Of a stretch of DNA of 64,000 nt, positions 7,903 to 15,363 are shown one piece after another. The notes below the pieces were generated by a model that searched no databases, had not been told where the DNA came from, and saw only the letters and a list, made by a program, of their open reading frames with translations. Where the stretch lies: assembly GCA_036567985.1 (NCBI GenBank), contig DATCTK010000044.1, forward strand, positions 25,938 through 89,937, written 5' to 3'. The translations under genes and the position numbers were made by a program. Source of the stretch: SZUA-229 sp036567985 (GTDB lineage Bacteria; Pseudomonadota; Gammaproteobacteria; SZUA-229). Each line of letters begins with the position of its first letter. The stretch's first letter is position 1.

Positions 7903-9153
7903 TTAAGCTTCTGCTTGATTCTCAAACCACTTAATTGCTTCGTCATCCCAACCGTCCATACGAACGTAAGAGCTTTGACGTGTGTTGCTAACCATGTTTG
8001 GATTAACATCAATATCAAGGCCTTCCAGGAAGTTAACCAGACCGATACGCTCGATCATTTCACCGCAACGCTCGTGCTCAAGTGCATTTTCAGCCCAGAA
8101 GTCGATAACTTCTTCAGCCAGCTCAACCAGTTCTTCGTAATCGTCACGAGTTTCCAGCTTCTTGAAAGGCACAACAACTGTACCCATCAGGTCGCCGATT
8201 TTCAGTGTACGCTTACCACCGATAAGAACAGTAACGCCCTTGTCAGTACCAGTGCGCAGTGCTTTAGGCAGAACGTTGATGCAGTGCATGCAACGAACAC
8301 AGTTACGGTTATCAACAGCAATTGTGTCGTCATCATTCAGTGCAAGTGCCTGAGTTGGGCAACGAGTAATAACGTTGTCGATAATGTATTGACGGCCTTT
8401 GGTTTCAATGTAGTTTTTGAACTCAGCCTGATCAACACGCATATCGTCACGCCATGTACCGATTACCGCAAAGTCAGCACGTTCGATAGCATTCTGACAG
8501 TCGTTTGGACAACCAGAAATCTTGAACTTGAATTTGTAAGGAAGTGCAGGACGGTGAACATCGTCTGTGAAGTTGTTAACCAACCAGCGCTGGATAGCGT
8601 GCTCGTTACAGTTAGACATCTCACAACGTGCAGCACCTACACATGACATCGCTGTACGTACACATGGACCCGCACCACCCAGGTCCCAGCCATATTCATT
8701 GATTTCATCAAAGAATGCCTGAGTGCCTTTGGTAGTAGTACCGATAAACATGATGTTACCAGTCTGGCCGTGGAAAGTTACAAGGCCTGAACCGTGCTTT
8801 TCCCAGCTGTCGCCCAGCTTGTTTAACATCTCGGTTGTGTAGTAGTTACCTGGAGTAGGCTGTACACGCAGTGTGTGGAATTCTTTAGATTCCGGGAAAG
8901 CTGCTGCCACTTCAGAGAAGCGAGGGATAATACCACCGCCGTAACCAAATACAGATACAGTGCCGCCTTTCCAGTAGCCCTTACGCGTTTCGTAAGAGTG
9001 CTCTAACTGACCCAGCAGCGAGCTGGTCATGTCATTGATGAATTGGCTTTCGTGGTTGTCACGCAGAGCTTTGATACCAGTAATGAAGCTAGGCCAGGGA
9101 CCTTTCTCCAGTTCGTCAAGCATCGGTGTTTCATAGATCTTATTTGCTGCCAT
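7903..9153 (-). CDS. dsrA: DsrA, alpha subunit of reverse dissimilatory sulfite reductase
   Basis: This protein has 416 residues. The catalytic cluster ligands are visible as SCVGAARCEMSNC (Cys171, Cys177) and SGCPNDC (Cys215, Cys219). An inserted ferredoxin domain carries RCPTQAL (Cys265) and CVRCMHC (Cys285, 288, 291). It is the first gene of the dsr operon and is read leftwards. GGAG lies 7 bases before the ATG at 9153. A candidate promoter and a palindromic site lie in the upstream 700-base gap. The presence of dsrEFH and dsrL downstream assigns it to the sulfur-oxidising, not sulfate-reducing, type. Confidence 0.97.
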   Translation of the reverse strand: MAANKIYETPMLDELEKGPWPSFITGIKALRDNHESQFINDMTSSLLGQLEHSYETRKGYWKGGTVSVFGYGGGIIPRFSEVAAAFPESKEFHTLRVQPTPGNYYTTEMLNKLGDSWEKHGSGLVTFHGQTGNIMFIGTTTKGTQAFFDEINEYGWDLGGAGPCVRTAMSCVGAARCEMSNCNEHAIQRWLVNNFTDDVHRPALPYKFKFKISGCPNDCQNAIERADFAVIGTWRDDMRVDQAEFKNYIETKGRQYIIDNVITRCPTQALALNDDDTIAVDNRNCVRCMHCINVLPKALRTGTDKGVTVLIGGKRTLKIGDLMGTVVVPFKKLETRDDYEELVELAEEVIDFWAENALEHERCGEMIERIGLVNFLEGLDIDVNPNMVSNTRQSSYVRMDGWDDEAIKWFENQAEA

Positions 9154-9230
9154 GGCGATCTCCGTAGTAGGGACGACAGTTTATTATCCAAGGGGGGCTA
9201 CTGCCTTGTCCCTCATCTAAATTTAAATAT

Positions 9231-9274
9231 ATGACCGAAGTCATAAGGTTAAAAATTTTCTGGGTTTGTCTCAA
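9231..9274 (-). promoter_or_regulatory. Candidate dsrA promoter with an overlapping inverted repeat
   Basis: On the minus strand TTGAGA (9269-9274) and TAACCT (9246-9251) are separated by 17 bases, a plausible sigma-70 promoter with a weak -10. Just downstream an inverted repeat ATGAC-N4-GTCAT (9231-9244) overlaps the likely start of transcription and could be an operator. It is read by eye only. Confidence 0.35.
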
Positions 9275-9387
9275 AACTGCGGTCGTCCAACCGCCGATTT
9301 AAAACATCCCAAATTTAGTACGACGTAGTCTAGGCCGAGTTACCGGCTCAGAACATCTATCCCTTGGGAGGGTGTGTGATATTCCGG

Positions 9388-9405
9388 ATATCCCTAATGG
9401 GATAT
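9388..9405. promoter_or_regulatory. Palindromic site ATATCCC-TAAT-GGGATAT in the dsrA upstream gap
   Basis: Perfect 7-base arms flank a 4-base spacer, 235 bases upstream of the dsrA start. Near-copies occur at 11861-11878 and 17699-17713 and a looser one at 18010-18025, all in gaps next to sulfur-related or conserved small genes. A half-site (TTAGGGATAT, about 9795-9803) lies before the TauD-like gene. It is probably the binding site of a dimeric regulator. The rest of the 709-base gap (9154-9862) shows no convincing gene. Confidence 0.5.
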
Positions 9406-9862
9406 GTCTTATTGGCCCAGTTCAGGGTCAATCCCCGATATGCCGCATAAAAATTGGGGTCAGTAATATAGCATACAAACCTGCGGGTCGTTAATCCATA
9501 TATAAGATTTTTTTGTTGGCGGTTTGATCGCCCGCTGTGGCGGCGTTTTATGCGTGTGTGGATGGTTTTTATCCGGCAGCAGGTACCGGCTTTACTGGGT
9601 GTTTTCAATGGCGCCGGTCGAGCTCCGGGCTGGCGGTTATATCCATTATGGGTTGAGCTGTATAATTAAGTATCTGTGTGCCAAAACGCCTAATGTCTGG
9701 TTTGGCAGAAATCCGCTGACACATTGGCTCGACTATGTGGGATTGCACATAGTCTGCTGTTTGCTCATATATATAAAGTATCCTATCTGCCTGTTAGGGA
9801 TATTGCCTGGGTAGCGGGTAAATCGGATACACTGTAATCATGTTTGTTTTCAGGGTAATACA

Positions 9863-10756
9863 GTGCAATTTGATCCAGTCAGTACAGATACAACCTCTGC
9901 CTACCGCCACTGGCGTGATGGCAAGCAACGGGCCTATGAAAATAGTGCCCATACACAACTGATCGAGCTTGATTCACGGGCGCTTAACGGGGAGACGCTG
10001 CAGCGCCTGCTCGAAGCCTGTTCACGCTTTAATTTTGTGCTCTACCGGCTGGCTGATCCGGCGCTGGGCGACAAGGCCTTTGTGCGCGAGCTGGGGCAGC
10101 AGCTGGGCTTGCAGCGGCTGGATGGTAACCTGTGCTCCGATGAGGATAATATCAGCTCGATCCAGGTGATGCAGGCGGGACGGCATACCGGCTATATCCC
10201 CTATACCGACCGCCAGCTGACCTGGCACACCGATGGCTATTACAACGACCCCGAGCGCACCATCCGCGCCATGGTGCTGCACTGTGTCAGGCCGGCAGCC
10301 AGTGGTGGCGAGAACCTGATGCTGGACCATGAAATGGCCTATCTGCAGTTGCGTGAGACCGAGCCCCGCTTTATTCAGGCGCTGGCGCAGCTTGATGTTC
10401 TGACCATTCCCCCCAATATAGAGAATGGCAAGCAGATTCGCCCGGCGCAGAGTGGCCCGGTGTTCTCGCTGGATGCCCAGAGTAACAGCCTGCACATGCG
10501 CTATTCAGCCCGTACGCGGAATATCGAATGGAAGCAGGATGCCTTAACCCAGGAGGCGCTGGCCTGTATGCGTGAGCTGCTGGACACCAATAACCATTAT
10601 GTTATTACCTATAGAATGCAGGCGGGTGAAGGTATAATTGCCAATAACGTGCTGCATAACCGCACCGCATTTAGTGATGCCGAAGCCGTGGAACAGAAAC
10701 GACTGTTATACCGCGCAAGATATTATGATCGTGTTAAACCGCTAGAGAGCCCGTAA
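9863..10756 (+). CDS. TauD-like Fe(II)/2-oxoglutarate dioxygenase
   Basis: This 297-residue protein resembles the TauD/TfdA and gamma-butyrobetaine hydroxylase group. The iron triad is His122 and Asp124 (in TWHTDG) and His265 (in VLHNRTAF), and an arginine after the distal His (Arg280 or nearby) would bind 2-oxoglutarate. The start is GTG with an AGGG site 7 bases upstream. The stop overlaps the next ATG (TAATG), so this gene and the 63-residue gene are translated together, with the Cas6-like gene following. The substrate cannot be told from the sequence. Its place beside dsr and the half-site upstream suggest a role linked to sulfur metabolism, perhaps on an organosulfur compound (inference). 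Confidence 0.85.
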   Translation: MQFDPVSTDTTSAYRHWRDGKQRAYENSAHTQLIELDSRALNGETLQRLLEACSRFNFVLYRLADPALGDKAFVRELGQQLGLQRLDGNLCSDEDNISSIQVMQAGRHTGYIPYTDRQLTWHTDGYYNDPERTIRAMVLHCVRPAASGGENLMLDHEMAYLQLRETEPRFIQALAQLDVLTIPPNIENGKQIRPAQSGPVFSLDAQSNSLHMRYSARTRNIEWKQDALTQEALACMRELLDTNNHYVITYRMQAGEGIIANNVLHNRTAFSDAEAVEQKRLLYRARYYDRVKPLESP

Positions 10757-10947
10757 TGATTTACTTGAGTGACATACTGACCCAGGAGCATGAGCTGAAC
10801 TGCTTCGAGGATCTGCTTGAAGTTGCACGGCAGAAGGCCCGTGACGGCGAGATTCACCTGGATGTAGATATCAAGCCGCCGTTCAAGGACACGCCCCGCG
10901 ACTGGCAAAATCAGGTGGAGATGGCGTTTACCTTTCCCAATAGGTAA
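10756..10947 (+). CDS. Small unrecognised acidic protein, 63 residues
   Basis: I do not recognise a family. The protein has 63 residues, is rich in acidic residues (DILTQEHELNCFEDLLEVA) and has no membrane segment or signal peptide. A single cysteine is at position 16. Its ATG overlaps the stop of the TauD-like gene and it ends 26 bases before the Cas6-like gene, so the three form one operon. Translational coupling and codon use like that of its neighbours argue that it is real. It may be a partner subunit of one of the two flanking proteins (inference). Confidence 0.7.
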   Translation: MIYLSDILTQEHELNCFEDLLEVARQKARDGEIHLDVDIKPPFKDTPRDWQNQVEMAFTFPNR

Positions 10948-10973
10948 GCAACTGATTTAAAAGAGAATATATT

Positions 10974-11687
10974 ATGTTATGGCAAGAAGATAAGAAAACC
11001 GAAGCCTATGTAGTGCCGGATACGGTGACTGACCTGTCCTTCAAGGTCGACTGTAAAATGGTGCCGCTGGATCATGCCCAGGAACTGTCTGATGCCATTC
11101 TGGAAATACTTCCCTGGATGGCCGATGAACCCCAGGCAGGGGTGCACATGATTCACGGTGCCTCCACTGGCAATGGCTGGCAACGCCCGGAAGACGATAC
11201 CAACGACGGCTGTATTTACCTGTCGCGCCGTTCACGCATGCGCATCCGTATGCCCAAGCACCGCCATGAAGATGCTGCGGCGCTGGTGAGGCAGACAATT
11301 CGCCTGGGCGGGCATGATTTAACCTTTGGTGATTTCCAGGTTAAAAAATTCAGCCCCCTGAGCACGCTGTTTTCCCGTTATGTGATTGTTGGCGACAATG
11401 AAAGTGAAGAAGCCTTTGTCAGCCGCGTCTCGGCGGAGATGAAGGAGATGGGGATCAACCTGCGCAAGGCGCTGTGTGGCATTGGCCATCGCTTTAATCT
11501 GGCAGAAGGGCCGGTGAACACCATGAGCATTATGGTGGCCGATCTGGACCCGGAAGAGGCGGTGACACTGCAGCAGCAGGGCATAGGCGAGGGGCAGAAA
11601 ATGGGTTTTGGCCTGTTTATTCCCCATAAAGGCATCAAGGCCGTGGGGGATATGTCGGAAAGCAGTCATTTTGATGGCACCGCCTGA
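10974..11687 (+). CDS. Cas6/Cmx6-like RAMP protein outside any CRISPR locus
   Basis: This 237-residue protein matches what I know of the Cas6 family of MYXAN type (Cmx6). The N-terminal stretch has DLSFKVDCKMVPLDHAQEL, with HGASTGNGW and LSRRSRMRIRMP following, and the C-terminal half has the glycine-rich loop GIGEGQKMGFGLF (residues 203-215) ending in IPHKG. Cas6 proteins cut CRISPR RNA. Here there is no CRISPR array or other cas gene in the window, and the gene is the third member of an operon with a dioxygenase. A role in some other RNA or ligand binding is likely (inference). A GAGA-rich site precedes the ATG. Confidence 0.7.
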   Translation: MLWQEDKKTEAYVVPDTVTDLSFKVDCKMVPLDHAQELSDAILEILPWMADEPQAGVHMIHGASTGNGWQRPEDDTNDGCIYLSRRSRMRIRMPKHRHEDAAALVRQTIRLGGHDLTFGDFQVKKFSPLSTLFSRYVIVGDNESEEAFVSRVSAEMKEMGINLRKALCGIGHRFNLAEGPVNTMSIMVADLDPEEAVTLQQQGIGEGQKMGFGLFIPHKGIKAVGDMSESSHFDGTA

Positions 11688-11730
11688 TTTCGGCGGATTA
11701 TAATTATATTATTTTCTACTGATGCACAAT

Positions 11731-11769
11731 AACACCCGCGGGTTTTTTTGAAGCTCGGCGGGTGTTTTT
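11731..11769 (+). terminator. Terminator after the Cas6-like gene
   Basis: ACACCCGC (11732-11739) pairs with GCGGGTGT (11758-11765), followed by a run of T. It closes the three-gene operon. Confidence 0.65.
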
Positions 11770-11860
11770 GTGTGTGCTGTAGATGACCCAGGTTATTGAA
11801 AATTAAAAGAAAAATAAAATCTCTGCGCCAGATGCGGATAAACAAGATTTATAAGTCCAT

Positions 11861-11878
11861 ATATAACTAATGGGATAA
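11861..11878. promoter_or_regulatory. Second copy of the ATATCCC-N4-GGGATAT site, upstream of the dsrC-like gene
   Basis: ATATAAC-TAAT-GGGATAA matches the dsrA-upstream palindrome at 15 of 18 positions, including the same TAAT spacer. It lies 85 bases before the start of the dsrC-like gene. Confidence 0.45.
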
Positions 11879-11962
11879 GTGACATTAATGGGCTTTTATG
11901 ATTAAGTATGCGCCCTAGAAATTACTTGTTTAACTTGATCAATTGGGACTGAGGCAACAATC

Positions 11963-12283
11963 ATGGCACTTGAATCTGTTGAAAGAACTGACAAAGGTTA
12001 CCTGGTAGACGCGAACGACTGGAACGAAGAAATTGCGGCTGAGCTTTTCGCTGAAGAAGGCATTGAGCCGACTGACCGTCATTGGGATATCGTTAGATAC
12101 GTTCGTGAAGAAACACTGGCAGGCAACGAGCCTAACGAGCGTGGCATTATGAAAGCGATGGGTAAGCTATGGGGTGAAAAAGTGACTTCCAAGCTTATGT
12201 ACGAAATGTTCCCGCTTATGCCATCCAAGCAAGGTCTGAAAATTGGCGGTTGCCCCATGTCTACACGCAAGGGCGGCTACTAG
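11963..12283 (+). CDS. DsrC/TusE-family protein lacking both canonical cysteine positions
   Basis: This protein of 106 residues follows the DsrC fold pattern (KGYLVDANDWNEEIA, HWDIVRYVREE, LMYEMFP). Aligned to the window's own DsrC arm, the position of Cys98 is Leu92 and the terminal GCV is replaced by KGGY. The only cysteine is Cys97, in GGCPMS, between the two usual sites. It therefore cannot form the usual intramolecular disulfide. A. vinosum and other sulfur oxidisers carry several DsrC homologues with reduced cysteine content, some thought to be regulatory. GAGG lies 9 bases upstream of the ATG, and a copy of the dsrA-type palindrome lies upstream. A terminator follows. Confidence 0.85.
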   Translation: MALESVERTDKGYLVDANDWNEEIAAELFAEEGIEPTDRHWDIVRYVREETLAGNEPNERGIMKAMGKLWGEKVTSKLMYEMFPLMPSKQGLKIGGCPMSTRKGGY

Positions 12284-12297
12284 TAGTAAATAAATCG

Positions 12298-12329
12298 CCT
12301 CTATTCCTTATGGGGTAGAGGTATTTTTT
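12298..12329 (+). terminator. Terminator after the dsrC-like gene
   Basis: CCTCTA (12298-12303) pairs with TAGAGG (about 12316-12321), and TATTTTTT follows. Confidence 0.65.
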
Positions 12330-12414
12330 CCTGAATGCAGCTATACTACGCTCACTCGCTGGGCCCACATTAGTGGATAAGGCCGCACACAAACGAATTC
12401 ATGAGGTTAGAACC

Positions 12415-12618
12415 ATGGCTGATAGAAATGCGCTGATCAAAGAACTGATCGAAATGCAGAACAAATTCATCGAAAACGAGCACAAGAACGGCTTTAATGC
12501 CAAAGAGTACTTCACACCAGAGTCTGGCACAGTGCTGGAAGGCTACCGTGAAACTTTCCGTGATAAAGCGATGGAGCTGGTTGACGCAGCACATGCGGAT
12601 AAGGGTTCTCACCGCTAG
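12415..12618 (+). CDS. Small unrecognised protein, 67 residues
   Basis: I do not recognise a family by function. The ATG at 12415 (MADRNALIKELIEMQ) has GAGG about 7 bases upstream and is preferred over an in-frame ATG 42 bases earlier. The protein is charged, probably mostly helical (ALIKELIEMQNKFIENE), and has no cysteine, signal or membrane segment. It has its own strong terminator 25 bases after the stop, and a terminator also precedes it, so it is likely a single-gene unit. Its place between a dsrC homologue and other dsr-neighbourhood genes suggests a sulfur-linked role (inference). Confidence 0.7.
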   Translation: MADRNALIKELIEMQNKFIENEHKNGFNAKEYFTPESGTVLEGYRETFRDKAMELVDAAHADKGSHR

Positions 12619-12644
12619 GATTCAGTTTCTGGATCTTATCTGAC

Positions 12645-12673
12645 AAAAAAGCCGAACACTGTTCGGCTTTTTT
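12645..12673 (+). terminator. Strong intrinsic terminator
   Basis: AAAAAAGCCGAAC pairs with GTTCGGCTTTTTT around a three-base loop. The symmetry lets it work on both strands, for the 67-residue gene and for the converging minus-strand gene. Confidence 0.85.
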
Positions 12674-12741
12674 GTGCCTGATTGACAGGCATTGTTCAGG
12701 TAGCCACTGAAAAACTCCAGGGCAGCTCAGGCATACCCCGC

Positions 12742-13416
12742 CTAGATTTCACTCCACATGCGCACCAGGTTGATATAGGTGTGATCGATTTTAACCACCT
12801 CCTCATCATCGGGGTATTTGCGCTGCAGCCGCTCACGGCTTTTATACAGGTTGTATAAAAGCTCGCGCTTCTCCGCCTCGCGAATCATGCTTTGCGCCCA
12901 GGTGACCGCAACCAGACGTTCCCCCTGCGTGACTTCCGCCACCCGATGCAGTGAGCCGGAGGGATAGGTAATGGCGCTGCCTGCGGGGAGTTTGATCTGC
13001 TGTTCACCGGACTGGGTCTGGATCACAATTTCGCCGCCGCTGTAATCCTCCGGCTCATTAAGAAACACCGTGGTGGATACATCGGTGCGGTAACGGCCCT
13101 GCATGGGGCCCATCACCGGGTCATCCACATGAAAGCCATAGGCTTCGCCCGGCTGGTAACGGGCGTAGAAAGGGGTGGCCTGGCGGTGCGGCAGTACCGC
13201 TGTCTGATAGTCAGCATGGTTGAACAGCGCATTCATCACAATCTGGTTTAACTGACCCTGCAATTGGGAGTCTGCAGGTAGCTCGTGATTTTTTTTAACC
13301 TTGCGCGCACTGCTGCCGGCACTGAGGCGGCCATCGATAAAACGTGCACCGTCGAGCAGTTGCCTGACCTTGCCCAGTTGTTCCGCGTTGAGTACATCGG
13401 GGATGGCTAATAACAT
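12742..13416 (-). CDS. PKHD-type Fe(II)/2-oxoglutarate hydroxylase (PiuC/YbiX family)
   Basis: This protein of 224 residues is close to the usual length of the family. The iron ligands are His96 and Asp98 (YGFHVDD) and His157 (SGSLHRV), and Arg167 (GERLVAV) is the likely 2-oxoglutarate anchor. The C-terminal helical tail (EKRELLYNLYKSRERLQ) is typical of PiuC/YbiX. Family members are often linked to TonB siderophore receptors, but no such receptor is next to this one. It converges on the 67-residue gene with a shared terminator. The next gene starts divergently about 85 bases away. Confidence 0.9.
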   Translation of the reverse strand: MLLAIPDVLNAEQLGKVRQLLDGARFIDGRLSAGSSARKVKKNHELPADSQLQGQLNQIVMNALFNHADYQTAVLPHRQATPFYARYQPGEAYGFHVDDPVMGPMQGRYRTDVSTTVFLNEPEDYSGGEIVIQTQSGEQQIKLPAGSAITYPSGSLHRVAEVTQGERLVAVTWAQSMIREAEKRELLYNLYKSRERLQRKYPDDEEVVKIDHTYINLVRMWSEI

Positions 13417-13500
13417 TAAAGTCTCACTGTGTGTCGGGTCTAAATGAATGCGGCTCTGGTATACTACCGCGTTTTACAAGCTGCGAAGCCGAGTGATTTT

Positions 13501-13824
13501 ATGCAATTCAATATTACCATTGATCAGCAACTCTATACACTGGATATCCCCGAGGCGGTGATTGAAGAAGCCCAGACCTTTATAGCGGAAATGGACAGGG
13601 ATTTTGACCGCGGACTGCAACTGGGACGCTACTGGATTGATGAGCCAACTGCAGAACAGCGCTGCCAGATTGCCGCGAATAAAATCGTCAATGCACTGCA
13701 CCAGGAAAACGTGCGTCTGTTTTATATAATGGCGGCTTATATTCTAAATAAGTTTCCCGGCCTGAAAATGGTTACCGTGGATTCCGATTACGAAATTGAC
13801 GAGATTGATATCGCAAGCGAATAA
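13501..13824 (+). CDS. Unrecognised acidic protein, 107 residues
   Basis: I do not recognise a family. I chose the ATG at 13501 (MQFNITIDQQLYTLDIP); an in-frame ATG at 13444 would place a likely -10 box (TATACT) inside the gene. A GAG site lies before the chosen start. The protein is acidic and looks cytoplasmic, with a beta-rich start, a central helical stretch (IAANKIVNALHQENVRLFYIMAAYILNKF) abbreviated here to IAANKIVNALHQ and FYIMAAYILNKF, and an acidic tail (DYEIDEIDIASE). It runs into the next gene 20 bases downstream, so the two are probably co-transcribed. Confidence 0.65.
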   Translation: MQFNITIDQQLYTLDIPEAVIEEAQTFIAEMDRDFDRGLQLGRYWIDEPTAEQRCQIAANKIVNALHQENVRLFYIMAAYILNKFPGLKMVTVDSDYEIDEIDIASE

Positions 13825-13844
13825 GCGCTTAATCGAGTTGCGTC

Positions 13845-14216
13845 ATGGCCGATTTATTTTCAATGAAATCCCCGTTAATGATTCGCTTTCCCGGCGGCGA
13901 AAGCCATGTGATGGCCGAATATTTCAGGCATCCGCAGGGCTTGCTGTATTTTGATCTGTTCTGGACTGATTATCTCGACCAGGATAGCGCGCTGCAAAAA
14001 CTGCAGCCAGCGGTGCATCTGGTCAAGGGTGAATACCGGGGCGAGGGGCCGTGGAAAGTTGGCGATGCGGTGATCAGCGTGCTCGGATGTCACGGTTGTG
14101 ATGCCCGTCTTGCCAGTGAGTTTGCCAGCTGGCAGAGTTTTTTGCAGATGGCGGCAGACACCTACCCGCAAGCTGAACAGATACAGCGCATTGCGCAGCA
14201 TTTTGGCGCGCGATAA
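13845..14216 (+). CDS. Unrecognised conserved-looking protein, 123 residues
   Basis: I do not recognise a family. The protein has 123 residues and appears soluble, with beta-strand-rich segments in the first half and a pair of cysteines in VLGCHGCDARLA (about residues 82-85), a possible metal site or redox pair. A second candidate ATG (MKSPLMIRF) is 18 bases downstream of the one given. It lies 20 bases after the 107-residue gene and converges with a GNAT gene. The CxxC motif in a sulfur-oxidation neighbourhood is suggestive only. Confidence 0.65.
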   Translation: MADLFSMKSPLMIRFPGGESHVMAEYFRHPQGLLYFDLFWTDYLDQDSALQKLQPAVHLVKGEYRGEGPWKVGDAVISVLGCHGCDARLASEFASWQSFLQMAADTYPQAEQIQRIAQHFGAR

Positions 14217-14229
14217 CCTGCCCTGCCTC

Positions 14230-14658
14230 TTACAGATTTTTCTGCATCTTATAATGTTGAATGCTGCCAAACAGCAGGTAGCTGGGTTCGATTATTTCGT
14301 ATCCCAGTTTACGGTAAAAACCCAGCGCATTATCCCTGGCATGTAAAAACAGCTGGCGTGCCCCCTGTTGCCGGGCAATTCCTTCCATATGCTCGACAAT
14401 TTCCCGGCCTACACCTTTTCCCTGCCAGGCATCAGCCACCGCCATATAGCGCAGCTGTGCGGCATCGTCGGCGGGGAACTGGAGTCGTGCTACGCCTATC
14501 ACCTGTTGCCCGTCACGGGCCATGAGGTGATAACTGCTGGCTTCTTCCATGTCCTGTTCGCTGCCCCTGGGCTGGCCCCAGGGATGTCTTAGAATGCGCC
14601 AGCGCAGTTCATAATATTGTGCAAACTCTTCGGTGGTTTCAGGCTGGCTCAGGTACAT
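14230..14658 (-). CDS. GNAT-family N-acetyltransferase (ElaA-like)
   Basis: This 142-residue protein is a single GNAT domain. The acetyl-CoA pocket motif is VADAWQGKGVGREIVEHME (R/Q-x-x-G-x-G/A form QGKGVG), followed by ALGFYRKLGYEI near the C-terminus. The start (YLSQPETTEEFAQYYELRW) with the ELRW pattern resembles small acyltransferases of the ElaA type. The substrate is unknown. It is read against its left neighbour and shares its strand with the oxygenase gene upstream, 43 bases away, so the two could form one transcript. Confidence 0.85.
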   Translation of the reverse strand: MYLSQPETTEEFAQYYELRWRILRHPWGQPRGSEQDMEEASSYHLMARDGQQVIGVARLQFPADDAAQLRYMAVADAWQGKGVGREIVEHMEGIARQQGARQLFLHARDNALGFYRKLGYEIIEPSYLLFGSIQHYKMQKNL

Positions 14659-14701
14659 GGTGATGGGTGGTTAGTGCGTGATGCAACTGACGAAGTTGCG
14701 T

Positions 14702-15310
14702 TCAGGCAAATGAAATCCATGTGGTGGCCACATATTTAACACCCTGTTGCAGTTGCGAGTTGCGGTGCTCGTGGGTCCAGAAGGGTGGAAACAAAATTAG
14801 CGAGCCTTCAGTGGGTTGCACCGCAACATCCTGGTACATAAATTCGGTGGCACCGCCGGGGCCCGGTACATCATTTAAATACCACAGTGCTACCAGTTGT
14901 CGATCCGCAAAGTCATGGCTGCCGCCATCAATGTGCCAGTTATAATATTCCCCCACATCGGTGCGCTGCATATTGTAACCAATGTCTTTAAAACGTCCCT
15001 TGAAAAACGGGAAGGCTCCGGAGAATTCACGCAGTGAGGTGCCCAGCGAGCGAAACAGTTCACGGGAAATATCCTGCCAGTGTTCATGGGCACTGATCGC
15101 AAGATCCGTCGACTGTTTTATATTGGGGTCTTCCTTGAAGTCCTGGCCAATGCGCCCACGATACTGTGATTGCTGGTCACTTTCAAAGCGGCGAATCATT
15201 TCCCGGCAGATATCTTTGGCCAGCGCATTTTCCCTGATAAAAATAAAACTGTCCTGCTTTACTTCTTTTAATGTCAGCAGGGGCTGGCGTTGGGTGGCAT
15301 CGTGATACAT
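14702..15310 (-). CDS. 2-oxoglutarate/Fe(II) oxygenase, prolyl 4-hydroxylase-like
   Basis: This protein has 202 residues. A double-stranded beta-helix oxygenase domain fills the C-terminal half: the iron ligands are His126 and Asp128 (YNWHIDGG) and a distal His at 180 or 182 (FWTHEHRNSQ), with Lys192 (GVKYVATTW) as the probable 2-oxoglutarate ligand. The N-terminal part (ENALAKDICREMIRRFES) resembles the family's lead-in helix. It is the third oxygenase of this kind within 5.5 kb. The target may be a protein or a small molecule; this cannot be decided from sequence. Confidence 0.85.
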   Translation of the reverse strand: MYHDATQRQPLLTLKEVKQDSFIFIRENALAKDICREMIRRFESDQQSQYRGRIGQDFKEDPNIKQSTDLAISAHEHWQDISRELFRSLGTSLREFSGAFPFFKGRFKDIGYNMQRTDVGEYYNWHIDGGSHDFADRQLVALWYLNDVPGPGGATEFMYQDVAVQPTEGSLILFPPFWTHEHRNSQLQQGVKYVATTWISFA

Positions 15311-15363
15311 GAATTTATGTTCTATGGGTTAGGTCTGTGAACGCCTAGCTTAGCAAAAAAAGC

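Noticed and set aside
9357..9814. Open frames of 83 and 96 codons in the gap between dsrA and the TauD-like gene
   Set aside because: They are on opposite strands, overlap each other and the palindromic site, have no ribosome-binding site and an amino acid make-up rich in Cys, Trp and Tyr typical of chance frames.
10974..11687. A CRISPR array belonging to the Cas6-like gene
   Set aside because: I found no regularly spaced direct repeats near it or elsewhere in the window.
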